Below are positions 1 through 8,179 of a stretch of 64,000 nucleotides of DNA, piece after piece; the stretch's first letter is position 1, and the number at the start of each line of letters is the position of its first letter. The DNA is from Sandaracinus amylolyticus. GTDB lineage: Bacteria > Myxococcota_A > Polyangia > Polyangiales > Sandaracinaceae. The notes under the pieces are model-generated. The model worked only from the letters and a program-made list of their open reading frames with translations. It searched no databases and was not told where the DNA came from. The stretch lies in NCBI RefSeq assembly GCF_000737325.1, contig NZ_CP011125.1, positions 1,550,001 through 1,614,000 on the forward strand, in the 5' to 3' direction. The position numbers and the translations under genes were made by a program.

Positions 1-963
1 CGCGTCGCGCATCGTGCGGTGGTGCGGCGGGCACGAGCCCTCCATCACGCCGGGCAGCCCCGTGGGGTTCGGCGTGGGCCAGCGCGGATCGCGATCGAAG
101 CGGAACCCGAGGCCCGGCACGTCGGGTCGACCGCTCGCGCCGAGCACGCTGAAGGGATCGATCCCGTCGTACATCCAGCCGCCGAGGCCCATCGCCTGCA
201 GCATCAGCGCGCCCGCGTAGCAGCTCGTGCCGAGCTCGACCGAGAGCTCGGCGAGGCACCACTGCTCGAAGAACGAGATCGGCCACGTCGCGTCGGGATC
301 GACGACGCGCGCGAAGCGCTCGATGCCGGGGATCGCGCGACCGTGCACGTCGTCGAAGATCACCTGGCGGTTCTGCGCGAGGTACGCGATGCCGAGCAGC
401 ACGTGCTGCGAGAGGTCGCCCACGGGGATCACGAGGAGCGAGCCGGGCGCGTTCGCGACCCAGGTGTTGTGCGCCTCCACGAAGGGCGGCTCGGGCGGGA
501 GGAACAGGCGGCGATCGCTCAGCCGTCGGATGCGCGAGCCCATCGCGCGGCGGATCGCGTCGAGGTCGAGCGCGCCGTGCTCGTCGCGCTCGGCGAACGC
601 GGAGGAATCGCGTGCTTCGAGCACATATGTGCCGGTGTCATCGGTGAAGAACGTCTTGCTCGTGTGGAAGCCCGCAGCCGAGGGGAAGGTGCGACCGCCC
701 GCGGCGCCCGCATAGCTCGAGAGGTGCGGCGCGTACGTCTTCGCGCGGCGGATCAGGTGGTGCCAGCCGGTGTTGGCGCCGCACGCGGCGACGACGAGCA
801 TCGTCTCGAGCTCGGAGAGCGGCATCGGGGCGTGGCGCGAGCGGAACGCGAACACGCCGTCGGGGATCTCGGCGCCCCGGAAGAAGCGTCGGGATCGACG
901 CCCGAGCAGCGCGTCGATCAGCCCGAAGCGCAACATGTCGTCGTATCCGGGGGGCAGCGACAT
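1..963 (-). CDS. Nitroreductase-like protein, 3' end beyond the left edge
   Basis: The reverse strand stays open from an ATG at 963 to base 1, giving 321 codons, so the C-terminus is missing. The protein begins MSLPPGYDDMLRFG and has a RRSRRFF stretch near residue 23. A PLSELETMLVVAACG segment near residues 48-62 is followed by a Gly/Ala-rich AGGRTFPSA near residue 93. This order (Arg-rich FMN-phosphate loop, PLS helix, RxFPSA) resembles the nitroreductase fold used by SagB-type and related FMN oxidoreductases, and that is inference from motif spacing only. No clear ribosome-binding site precedes 963. A GTG at 978 would add five residues. It is divergent from the secreted PHP-domain gene with about 50 bp between them. 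Codon choice is normal for the window and strongly GC-ending, which supports this frame over the longer opposite-strand frame here. Confidence 0.55.
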   Translation of the reverse strand, partial: MSLPPGYDDMLRFGLIDALLGRRSRRFFRGAEIPDGVFAFRSRHAPMPLSELETMLVVAACGANTGWHHLIRRAKTYAPHLSSYAGAAGGRTFPSAAGFHTSKTFFTDDTGTYVLEARDSSAFAERDEHGALDLDAIRRAMGSRIRRLSDRRLFLPPEPPFVEAHNTWVANAPGSLLVIPVGDLSQHVLLGIAYLAQNRQVIFDDVHGRAIPGIERFARVVDPDATWPISFFEQWCLAELSVELGTSCYAGALMLQAMGLGGWMYDGIDPFSVLGASGRPDVPGLGFRFDRDPRWPTPNPTGLPGVMEGSCPPHHRTMRDA

Positions 964-1013
964 GGTCGTGACGACCACGTAGCCGCACGTTCGTTTGGTC
1001 GCGCGACCGCGAG

Positions 1014-2603
1014 ATGAGATCCTCCCGTTCGATGTCACGCACCGCGATCGTGCTCGGTCTGTCGTTCCTGCTGTTCGCGCCGCGCGCGCGCGCCCAAGAG
1101 GTCCTCGAGGGCGAGGTGCCGAGCGAGGGCGACTACTTCGTGATCCCCTTCGAGGTGCCCGAGGGCGTGGTCGAGATCGAGGTGCGCCACGACGACCTGT
1201 CCGACGTGAACATCTTGGACTGGGGCCTCTTCGATCCCAGCGGGTTCCGCGGCTACGGCGGTGGGAACGGCGAGCCCGCGATCGTCGGCATCGAGGCAGC
1301 CTCGCGCAGCTATCTCCCCGGGCCGATCACGCCGGGCACGTGGAACGTCTACGTCGGCAAGGCGCGCGTCGACGAGACGCCGGCGCGTTATCGCGTCGAG
1401 ATCGTGCTGCGCGACACCGCGACGCTCGCGCCGCAGCCCGAGCGCGCGCCGTACGCGCCGGTCGACGCGCTCGAGACCGGAGCGCGCTGGTACGCCGGCG
1501 ACTTCCACGTGCACTCGCGCGAGAGCGGAGATGCGTCGGGCACGCTCGACGAGATCGCGATGTATGCCGAGAGCATCGATCTCGACTTCGTGATGCTCAG
1601 TGAGCACAACACCACGTCGCAGCTCGAGCTCTATGCGTCGACGCAGGCGGCGCACCCCGCGCTGCTGCTGGTGCCGGGCATCGAGGTCACGACGTACCAG
1701 GGCCACGCGATGTCGCTCGGCGGCACGACGTGGATCGATCACCGGCTCGGCTACGAGGGGATCACGATGGCGGAGATCGCGGGCGCGGTGCGCGACGACG
1801 GCGCGCTCTTCTCGATCAACCATCCCTCGCTCAGCCTCGGCGAAGCGTGCATCGGGTGCGCGTGGAGCGCGACGCTCGACGGCGCGGCGATCGACGCGAT
1901 CGAGATCCAGACCGGCGCACTGAGCGTCACGAGCTTGTTCCTGCCGCGGACGATCATGCGATGGGAGGAGCTCGTCGCGGCGGGGCACCACGTGGTCGCG
2001 CTCGGCGGCAGCGACGATCACCGCGCGGGCATGGGCACCGGGACGTTCGACAGTCCGATCGGCAGCCCGACGACGATGGTGTGGGCCGAGGAGCTGAGCG
2101 TCGGCGCGATCCTCGACGGCGTCCGTCGCGGGCGCACCGTGGTGAAGCTCGGCGGGCCCGACGATCCGATGATCGAGCTCTCGTCGCCCGAGCTCGGATC
2201 GGAGAGCGACACGATCGTCGCCGACACCGTGACGTTCCGGGTGCGCGTCACCGGCGCGGCGCTCGGCGCGAGCGTGCGCCTCGTGCGCAGCGGTGTGCCG
2301 GGTGAGGAGATCGAGGTCGTCGGCGATCCGTTCGAGCACGAGACCACGATGATCGCGGGCGCGAGCGAGAACTTCGTGCGCGCCGAGCTGCTGATCGGCG
2401 GACGGCCTCGCGTCATCACGAGCCACGTGTTCGTGCGGCCGAGCACGCCCGGCGGTCCCGACGCGGGCGTCGTGCCCGACGCGGGCGCGGTCGGCGAGCC
2501 GGGTGGCGGGGGGTGCTCGTGCCGCGCGATGAACGCGCCGAGCAACGCGGGCGCGTGGGCGATGCTCGCGCTCGCGATCGTGATCGCGCGACGTCGCGCG
2601 TGA
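1014..2603 (+). CDS. Secreted CehA/McbA-type PHP-domain metallohydrolase with MYXO-CTERM tail
   Basis: A 529-aa exported protein. Residues 1-28 form a signal peptide ending ...APRARAQ. Residues about 30-135 look like a beta-sandwich pre-domain. A PHP hydrolase domain follows, with DFHVHS at 163-168, LSEHNTT at 195-201, INHPS near 264 and GGSDDHR near 326; these His/Asp residues are the metal ligands in this fold. A carbohydrate-binding-like beta domain follows, then a PDAG-rich linker and a GGGGCSCR / hydrophobic / RRR end. That end is the MYXO-CTERM sorting signal of Myxococcota, in which the Cys is processed and lipid-anchored. CehA/McbA relatives cleave phosphoesters or esters; the substrate here is unknown. 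ATG 1032 is an alternative start that keeps the signal peptide. Confidence 0.85.
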   Translation: MRSSRSMSRTAIVLGLSFLLFAPRARAQEVLEGEVPSEGDYFVIPFEVPEGVVEIEVRHDDLSDVNILDWGLFDPSGFRGYGGGNGEPAIVGIEAASRSYLPGPITPGTWNVYVGKARVDETPARYRVEIVLRDTATLAPQPERAPYAPVDALETGARWYAGDFHVHSRESGDASGTLDEIAMYAESIDLDFVMLSEHNTTSQLELYASTQAAHPALLLVPGIEVTTYQGHAMSLGGTTWIDHRLGYEGITMAEIAGAVRDDGALFSINHPSLSLGEACIGCAWSATLDGAAIDAIEIQTGALSVTSLFLPRTIMRWEELVAAGHHVVALGGSDDHRAGMGTGTFDSPIGSPTTMVWAEELSVGAILDGVRRGRTVVKLGGPDDPMIELSSPELGSESDTIVADTVTFRVRVTGAALGASVRLVRSGVPGEEIEVVGDPFEHETTMIAGASENFVRAELLIGGRPRVITSHVFVRPSTPGGPDAGVVPDAGAVGEPGGGGCSCRAMNAPSNAGAWAMLALAIVIARRRA

Positions 2604-3389
2604 TCAGGAGAACAGCATGCGCACGCCGTCGCGCACGCGGGTGCGCCGCGCGAGCATCGCGAGCGCGACGCGGCGGTGCACGAGGTGCTCGAAGCGGACG
2701 CTCCGCCACACGCGCCCGCCGCGCATCAGCTCGACGCGATCGAGGTGCGTCACGGCCTCGTCGATCTCGCTCCACGGCGCGCGCGCGAGGTCGACCTCGA
2801 CGTGATCGTCGCGCATCCGCAGCGCGCCGAAGTCGAGCGTCTCGCCGGCTTCGAGCGCTTCACGCGCATCGGGTACGAGCGGATCGGAGCAGCGGAGCTC
2901 GAGCAGGCTCGCGAGCCCGTCGAGATCCTGGACCTCGTCCGTGCGGAGCTCGAACGAGCGGCCGTCGTGCGTCGTGAAGCGCGCGTTCGGCTGCCCGATG
3001 ATCGCCGCTCCCAACGGGAGCGCGCGCGACTCGGGGCCGATCACCAGACGATCGACGTCCTCCCACGCGATCGCGTGCGCGACCCGGCGCAGCGTGATCA
3101 CGATGCCGCGCTCGTGGACCGCGACGTGCGGCCTGCGCCGAGCGAGCTGCACGATCGCGAAGAAGCCGAGCCCGAGCACGCACCCGACGAGGATCGCGAT
3201 CGGCATCGTGCGGAGCGGGACGCGCAACCGCAGCGCGGCGAGACCCGCGATCACCGGCAGCGCGATCGCGACCACGAGCGAGCCCACGTCGCGCCTCGCG
3301 CGGTGCTCGCCGAGGCGCGCACCGAGATCGACCTCTTCGCGCGCTTCCGGCGGCGCGGCGCGGCGGTACGGCGATGAGTCGTGCCCCAC
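2604..3389 (-). CDS. Hypothetical membrane protein with two N-terminal TM helices
   Basis: A 261-aa protein I do not recognise. The frame is open far upstream, but convincing coding sequence begins at a GTG at 3389 (VGHDSSPYRR...), just 35 bp after the PAP2 gene stop, so the two are probably co-transcribed. Residues about 41-60 and 66-84 are hydrophobic helices. The rest is a soluble domain of beta-strand character containing AIAWEDVDRLVIGPE and RFTTHDGRSFELRT, a pattern seen in PH-like domains of small bacterial membrane proteins. That suggests, without proving, a two-TM protein with a PH-like cytoplasmic domain. It ends back to back (convergent) with the PHP-domain gene, the two stops being adjacent. 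Confidence 0.6.
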   Translation of the reverse strand: MGHDSSPYRRAAPPEAREEVDLGARLGEHRARRDVGSLVVAIALPVIAGLAALRLRVPLRTMPIAILVGCVLGLGFFAIVQLARRRPHVAVHERGIVITLRRVAHAIAWEDVDRLVIGPESRALPLGAAIIGQPNARFTTHDGRSFELRTDEVQDLDGLASLLELRCSDPLVPDAREALEAGETLDFGALRMRDDHVEVDLARAPWSEIDEAVTHLDRVELMRGGRVWRSVRFEHLVHRRVALAMLARRTRVRDGVRMLFS

Positions 3390-3424
3390 GCGGTGCGTAT
3401 CCCACGTCGCGCCGCGCGACGCGA

Positions 3425-4390
3425 TCAGAAGATCCCGCTCAGCGTGAGCCCCGTGATCTCGTCGCCCGCGCCGGGGCGCACGATCATCGTGAACGATTGC
3501 GCGCCGTCGGCGCGACGGCCCGACGCCTGCGGGCGAGGCCGCGCGTAGTGCAGCGCGAGCGGCATGCCCCACCCGATCAGCGATCCGATCACGGAGCTGA
3601 TCACGACATCGGACGCCCAGTGCAGATCGGACATCAGCCGCAAGAACCCGACGCTCGTCGCGAGCGTGAGGCTCGACGCGCACATCGCCGCGGCACCCTC
3701 GGACGAGCCGAGGATCCACGGGTTCATGATGTGGTGCACGCACGTCAGGCCCGCCGACGCGTACGTCATCAGCGCGTGCCCGCTCGCGAAGCTCGCGACC
3801 GGGCCCATGCCCGTGTCCGAGCACGTCCCGTTCGGTGCGCAGTCCATGTGGCGCGGCCGTACGCGCCCCGTGAGGCGATTCGTCGCCCACGTCACGAGCT
3901 GCGCGACCGCGGTCGTCTCCGCGCTGATGAGCAGCATCTGCAGCATCGTGTCGGTGTCGCCGTGCACCGCGCCCGCGAGCAGGAGCGAGTCCATCAGGAA
4001 CGGCCAGATGATCATCGTCTCGAGGATCACGTGGCTGACCGTGTTGATCATCTGCTGGTCGTCGACCGTGTCGAGCGCGAACGCGCGCTGCGCCGCGCGA
4101 TCGAGCGGCAGCGGCTGGGTCCAGCGCACCACCGGGTCCGTCGCGACGAAGTAGATCGTGAGCGCCGCGGCCTCGGCCCCGAGCGTCAGCGCGACGTTCC
4201 ACCAGCCGAAGCGCTCCCACTGCGGCTGCCAGTGCGAGCGTCCGTACTCCCATCGCTCAGGGGTCGCGCGCGGTCGCGGCGCGTCTTCGCTCGCCGCGTC
4301 GACCGCGGCGTCGACCCCTGGTGCCTGCGCGCGCGCGGAGATCGCGGGCACGACCACCAACAGCGTCGCGATGACGATCGCTCGGGCCAC
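3425..4390 (-). CDS. PAP2-superfamily membrane phosphatase
   Basis: A 321-aa protein with a signal peptide (residues 1-21) and several membrane helices. The three PAP2 signature blocks are present: VRPRHMD at 177-183, SFASGH at 200-205 (catalytic-site His205), and RLMSDLHWASD at 251-261 (Arg251, nucleophile His257, Asp261). The Lys that normally precedes the first block by seven positions (KxxxxxxRP) is Asn171, a departure from the consensus. PAP2 enzymes dephosphorylate lipid phosphates such as undecaprenyl pyrophosphate or phosphatidate at the outer face of the membrane; the substrate here cannot be told. It probably heads a two-gene unit with the membrane protein downstream. I am sure of the family, less of activity because of the Asn. 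Confidence 0.85.
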   Translation of the reverse strand: MARAIVIATLLVVVPAISARAQAPGVDAAVDAASEDAPRPRATPERWEYGRSHWQPQWERFGWWNVALTLGAEAAALTIYFVATDPVVRWTQPLPLDRAAQRAFALDTVDDQQMINTVSHVILETMIIWPFLMDSLLLAGAVHGDTDTMLQMLLISAETTAVAQLVTWATNRLTGRVRPRHMDCAPNGTCSDTGMGPVASFASGHALMTYASAGLTCVHHIMNPWILGSSEGAAAMCASSLTLATSVGFLRLMSDLHWASDVVISSVIGSLIGWGMPLALHYARPRPQASGRRADGAQSFTMIVRPGAGDEITGLTLSGIF

Positions 4391-4478
4391 GTCGGATCAC
4401 GTGAGACCGCGAGCCCATGCCGCGAGTCGCGAGACGGCGCTGCGGCGCGATGAGGCGGGGCACGTCGCGACACGCGCG

Positions 4479-5636
4479 TCAGCGCGCGACGAGCGACCAC
4501 ACGCCCGATGCGTCTCGGCGCGCGTCGAGCACCGACTGCGACCACACGCGATCGACCGTCACCTCCGCGCGATCGCGCCCTCGCATCCGCACCGCGATCA
4601 CCACCGGCGCGCGCAGCCCGTAGCGGCGCTGGTAGGCCGCGAGCTCGTCCTCGCGCAGCACGAGCACGCGCGCGCCACCTTCCTCGCGCGCGCCGAGATC
4701 GAGCCGTGCGCCCGAGCGCACCACGACGTGCAGCCCGTCCTCGTCGCGCGCGATCTCGCGCGCTGCCGCGAGCCACACCGCGTCCGCGTCGCTCGCGGGC
4801 GCGGCGCTGCCGAGCGGCGAGACGTCGTCGCCGTCACGCGTGCCGTCGCCGTCGGTGTCGGGATCCCACGCGTCGGTGAGGAGCCGCTGCTCCGCGACGT
4901 CGGTGAGCCCGTCGCGGTCCTGATCGCGACGGAGATCCTCGAGCCGACATCGCACGAGCCGTTCGCGGCCATCGCGTGTGGTGCTCGTCGCGTCGAGTGG
5001 GCGGAAGTCGATCGACGCGTCGTCCATCGCGCGGAGCTCCGCCTCGATCTGCACCGCGCCGCCCTCGACGAGCGGCACCATGGGGTTGTGCACGAGCACC
5101 AGCGGGCGCAGCGCGGTGAGCCCGAGCGCGAGATCCTCCTCGGCGCCCGTCGTCGCGTCGCGGAGGCGCACGCGATACCCGAGATCGCCCACCTCCGAGC
5201 GCGGATCGAGCGCCGCCGATCGATACACCACGCCCTCGCGACCCTCGACGCGCGCGGTGGTGATCGCGTCGTCGGGCACGTCCATCGACACGTGCGCGCG
5301 GAGCGACGCGACATCGTCGCCGCTGCGCACGCGGCGGCGCAGCGCGGGCGGCAGCGGCTCGACCGTGCACGCGGCGAACGGCGCATCGCCGAGCCGCGCG
5401 ATCACGCCGCGGTGGAGATCGTCCTCCGACAGCGGGCCGTGCGCCGGCACGATCGGTGGCGCGTCCGCGCGCGCCTCTTCGCGCTCGTCATCGCCCGTCG
5501 TCACTCGCGCGCTCGGAGCGGCGCGCCCCACCGGCTCGGTCGGGGGCTCACGCGCGCTGCCGGCAGCGCCACCACACCCCGCGACGCCGAGCAGCGCGAG
5601 CCACCCGATCGCACGCACCCGCCGCCCTCGCTCCAT
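4479..5636 (-). CDS. Lipoprotein with an Asp-rich calcium-binding-type repeat
   Basis: A 385-aa predicted lipoprotein. The ATG at 5636 has a strong GGAGGAG ribosome-binding site eight to nine bases upstream. The start MERGRRVRAIGWLALLGVAGCGG contains a lipobox (GVAGC). Midway, RRDQDRDGLTDVAEQ and DPDTDGDGTRDGDD form two thrombospondin-type-3-like Asp loops that normally bind calcium and give rigid rod segments. The flanking domains are not recognised. It is transcribed divergently from the GNAT-like gene at 5790, with 153 bp between. The role is likely structural in the envelope; this is inference. Confidence 0.75.
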   Translation of the reverse strand: MERGRRVRAIGWLALLGVAGCGGAAGSAREPPTEPVGRAAPSARVTTGDDEREEARADAPPIVPAHGPLSEDDLHRGVIARLGDAPFAACTVEPLPPALRRRVRSGDDVASLRAHVSMDVPDDAITTARVEGREGVVYRSAALDPRSEVGDLGYRVRLRDATTGAEEDLALGLTALRPLVLVHNPMVPLVEGGAVQIEAELRAMDDASIDFRPLDATSTTRDGRERLVRCRLEDLRRDQDRDGLTDVAEQRLLTDAWDPDTDGDGTRDGDDVSPLGSAAPASDADAVWLAAAREIARDEDGLHVVVRSGARLDLGAREEGGARVLVLREDELAAYQRRYGLRAPVVIAVRMRGRDRAEVTVDRVWSQSVLDARRDASGVWSLVAR

Positions 5637-5789
5637 GCTCGATCTCCTCCGCTCCGCGCGCGCCCGACGTTCCTCGGCGTGCCGCCTGCAGGGTTCCTCG
5701 ACACCGCGTCGCCGTCGTCGGTTCCATCCGCGAGCGGACACAGGGGCTGGCGTAGGCGTTGCGGGGCTCATGTCGATCGAGGAGGGAAG

Positions 5790-6929
5790 ATGCCCATCTC
5801 CATCGTGCCCCACGGCGAGTCGTGGAAAGACGCAGTCGAGTCCTTCAATGCACGGATGCGCGCGGGCGGCTCGCGCTACGGGTTCTACGTCGCGCCCGAG
5901 CCTCCGTGGCTTCCCAAACGCGAGGCCGCTCAACCCGTCTGGCGCGAGTACTACCTCGTGATCGAAGACGGCAAAGAGGTGCGCGGGGGTTACGCGCTCA
6001 AGCCGCAGGAGTGGTGGGTGCGCGGCGCGACGCACACCGTGACGGATTGGCAGGGGCCGTTCTCGGAAGGCGCCGTGTCGAACCGCTACGGTGCGCTCGG
6101 TCTGCGCATGCTGCGCGACATGGTGAGCAAGCGACCGCTCCTCTACAGCTGGGGGCACGGCGGCGAGGACGCCGCGCTCTTCAAGCTGATCAAGGGGCTC
6201 GGCTGGATGCTCTACGCGACGCCGCTGATGTTCCGCATCGTGCGGCCCGGGCACTTCGCGCGGAAGAACGGCGTGCTGCGCGCCGATCCTCGCAAGCGCA
6301 TGGCGCTCGACGCGCTGGCGTTCACGGGGCTCGCGTCGATCGGCGGTCGCGCGCTCACGACGGCGCTGCGCATCTCGTCGATGAAGAGCTTCGCCGGCAA
6401 GGCCGAGGTCGTGCCCGAGTTCGGTCCCTGGGCCGACGAGCTGTGGGAGCGCGCGAAGAACGACTACGCCGCGATCGCAGTGCGCGACGCGCGCGCGATG
6501 AACACGCTCGTGCCGGTCACCGGCGCGCACTACGAGTGGTCGGAGCAGATCCGACTGCGCGTGCGTGACCGCGACGGCAAGGATCTCGGCTGGGCGGTCG
6601 TCTGCAAGCGGCAGATGGAGAAGCATCCGCGCTTCGGCGATCTCCACGTCGGCACGATCGTCGACGCGCTCGCTCCGGTGAGCTCGGCGGGCGAGGTGAT
6701 CCACGCCGCGTACGAGTGGCTGGAGCGCGCAGGCGTCGAGCTCGTCATCGCGAACCAGAGCGACCCGCGGTGGATCCGAGCGTTCGAGGAGAACGCGTTC
6801 CTGCGCTACGAGCGCGGCCGCTTCTTCTGCGCGGCGCCGCCGCTCGTCGAAGTGCTCTCGCCCTGGGAGGAGACGCGCGAGCGTCTGTTCCTCACGAACA
6901 TGGATGGTCACGGGCCGATGGGTCTCTGA
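5790..6929 (+). CDS. GNAT/FemAB-like acyltransferase next to a carrier-protein module
   Basis: A 379-aa protein starting at ATG 5790 behind GGAGGG. The sequence SRYGFYVAPEPPWLPKR near residue 29, EYYLVIEDGKEVRGGYALK, a second-half WAVVCKRQMEKH strand and LVIANQSDPRWIRAFEENAF near residue 325 read as two GNAT-type halves: strand, acyl-CoA loop, then the 'neighbour residue' helix at the end. This resembles FemAB-like or double-GNAT proteins found beside nonribosomal peptide and fatty-acyl gene sets, but I do not recognise a named family. It lies 105 bp upstream of the acyl-CoA-dehydrogenase-like gene, same strand. By context it may transfer the acyl or aminoacyl group that the three following genes make. 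Catalysis is not demonstrated by any residue I can point to. Confidence 0.6.
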   Translation: MPISIVPHGESWKDAVESFNARMRAGGSRYGFYVAPEPPWLPKREAAQPVWREYYLVIEDGKEVRGGYALKPQEWWVRGATHTVTDWQGPFSEGAVSNRYGALGLRMLRDMVSKRPLLYSWGHGGEDAALFKLIKGLGWMLYATPLMFRIVRPGHFARKNGVLRADPRKRMALDALAFTGLASIGGRALTTALRISSMKSFAGKAEVVPEFGPWADELWERAKNDYAAIAVRDARAMNTLVPVTGAHYEWSEQIRLRVRDRDGKDLGWAVVCKRQMEKHPRFGDLHVGTIVDALAPVSSAGEVIHAAYEWLERAGVELVIANQSDPRWIRAFEENAFLRYERGRFFCAAPPLVEVLSPWEETRERLFLTNMDGHGPMGL

Positions 6930-7034
6930 TCGCGCGCGTGCGATCGGAGCCGCTCGGCCCGGGACTACGGTGGGCACTGCGCGCGAGTATCTGACCGCCC
7001 GAACGACGCACGAAGACGTGCAGAGGACGGGCGG

Positions 7035-8174
7035 ATGGACTTCGAGTGGGACGAGGAGACGCGCGCGGTCCGGGCTCACGTGATGGACGTCGCGCGGCGG
7101 ATGTTCCGCCGCGATCGACGCGAGGCGCGCGACCTGCGCGCGACGATGCGGGAGCTGGGCACGCTCGGCGTGCTCGGCATGCCCATCCCCGAGGTGAGCG
7201 GGGGCAACGGGGCGGGCGTCGTCGCCGCGGTCGCGGCCCTCGAGGCGCTCGGTGAAGCGGGCATCGACGGCGGCACCGCGTTCTCGCTCGGCGCGCAGGT
7301 CTGGGCGGTGCAGATGCCGATCCTCGCGTTCGGCAGCGACGCGCAGAAGGACGCGTACCTCCGCCGCCTCTGCACCGGCGAGATCGTCGGTGCGATCGCG
7401 CTGAGCGAGCCGGGCGCGGGATCCGATCTCTTCTCGATGCGCACCCGCGCCGAGGAGCGCGGCGATCGCGTCGTGCTCCACGGGCGCAAGGCGTGGATCA
7501 CCAACGCGCCGATCGCCGACGTGTTCATCGTGCTCGCGGCCGTCGGCGAGGCCGCAGGCACGTTCGTTCGCACCGCCGCGTTCCTCGTCGAGCGCGACAC
7601 ACCCGGGCTGATCGTCGAAGCGCTCACGCCGAAGCTCGGCCTCGAAGAGAGCCCGATGGCCGAGGTGGTCCTCGACGGCTGCGAGGTGCCGAAGAGCGCG
7701 ATGCTCGGGCGCTGGGGGCGCGGCGCGGAGATCTTCGAGCACGCGCTCACCTACGAGCGCGGCGCGCTCGCCGCGCCCTTCGTCGGCGCGATGAAGCGAC
7801 AGCTCGACGCGTGCGTGGAGCACGCCGTCGAGCGCAGACAGTTCGGCTCGCCGATCGGCGCGTTCCAGGCGGTGTCGCACCGCATCGCGGACATGAAGCT
7901 GCGGCTCGAGACCGCGCGCCTCTTGCTCCACCGGTTCGCGCACACGATCGCGACCGGCGCCGACGCGACGCTCGAGGCGGCGCTCGTGAAGCTGCACGTG
8001 AGCGAGTCGTACGTGCAGTCGTCGCTCGACGCGATCCAGCTCCACGGCGCGTCGGGCTACGCGACCGAGCTCGGCGTCCACGCCGATCTGCGCGATGCGA
8101 TCGGGCTTCGCATCGCTTCGGGGACCAACGAGATCCAGCGCAGCGCGATCGCGCGATCGCTGGGAGTGGGGTGA
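7035..8174 (+). CDS. Acyl-CoA dehydrogenase-like flavoprotein, possibly aminoacyl-carrier dehydrogenase (PltE/RedW type)
   Basis: A 379-aa full-length acyl-CoA dehydrogenase: the N-terminal helical domain, the flavin-binding LSEPGAGSD at 123-131 and KAWITNAP at 152-159, then the C-terminal helical domain with ERRQFGSPIGAFQ and SGTNEIQR. At the position of the glutamate base of medium-chain dehydrogenases (the E of YEGT) it has Ser362 (IASGTNEIQR). A Glu at 241 in YERGALAAP instead matches the helix-G base of isovaleryl-CoA and long-chain dehydrogenases. The gene overlaps or abuts an adenylation gene that is followed by a stand-alone carrier protein. That trio is the layout used to oxidise prolyl-S-carrier protein to pyrrolyl-S-carrier protein (PltE, RedW, CloN3). 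Family is certain; substrate is inferred from neighbours. Confidence 0.85.
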   Translation: MDFEWDEETRAVRAHVMDVARRMFRRDRREARDLRATMRELGTLGVLGMPIPEVSGGNGAGVVAAVAALEALGEAGIDGGTAFSLGAQVWAVQMPILAFGSDAQKDAYLRRLCTGEIVGAIALSEPGAGSDLFSMRTRAEERGDRVVLHGRKAWITNAPIADVFIVLAAVGEAAGTFVRTAAFLVERDTPGLIVEALTPKLGLEESPMAEVVLDGCEVPKSAMLGRWGRGAEIFEHALTYERGALAAPFVGAMKRQLDACVEHAVERRQFGSPIGAFQAVSHRIADMKLRLETARLLLHRFAHTIATGADATLEAALVKLHVSESYVQSSLDAIQLHGASGYATELGVHADLRDAIGLRIASGTNEIQRSAIARSLGVG

Positions 8175-8179
8175 CGACG

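Noticed and set aside
19-1017. Forward open frame of 332 codons at the left edge
   Set aside because: Arg/Ala/Glu filler; the reverse strand reads as a folded nitroreductase-like protein with proper codon bias.
4479-8081. A very long reverse-strand open frame across the acyl-CoA-dehydrogenase gene
   Set aside because: Only its last third (4479-5636) has convincing protein. The rest is Arg/Asp/His filler opposite real genes, as expected at this GC content.
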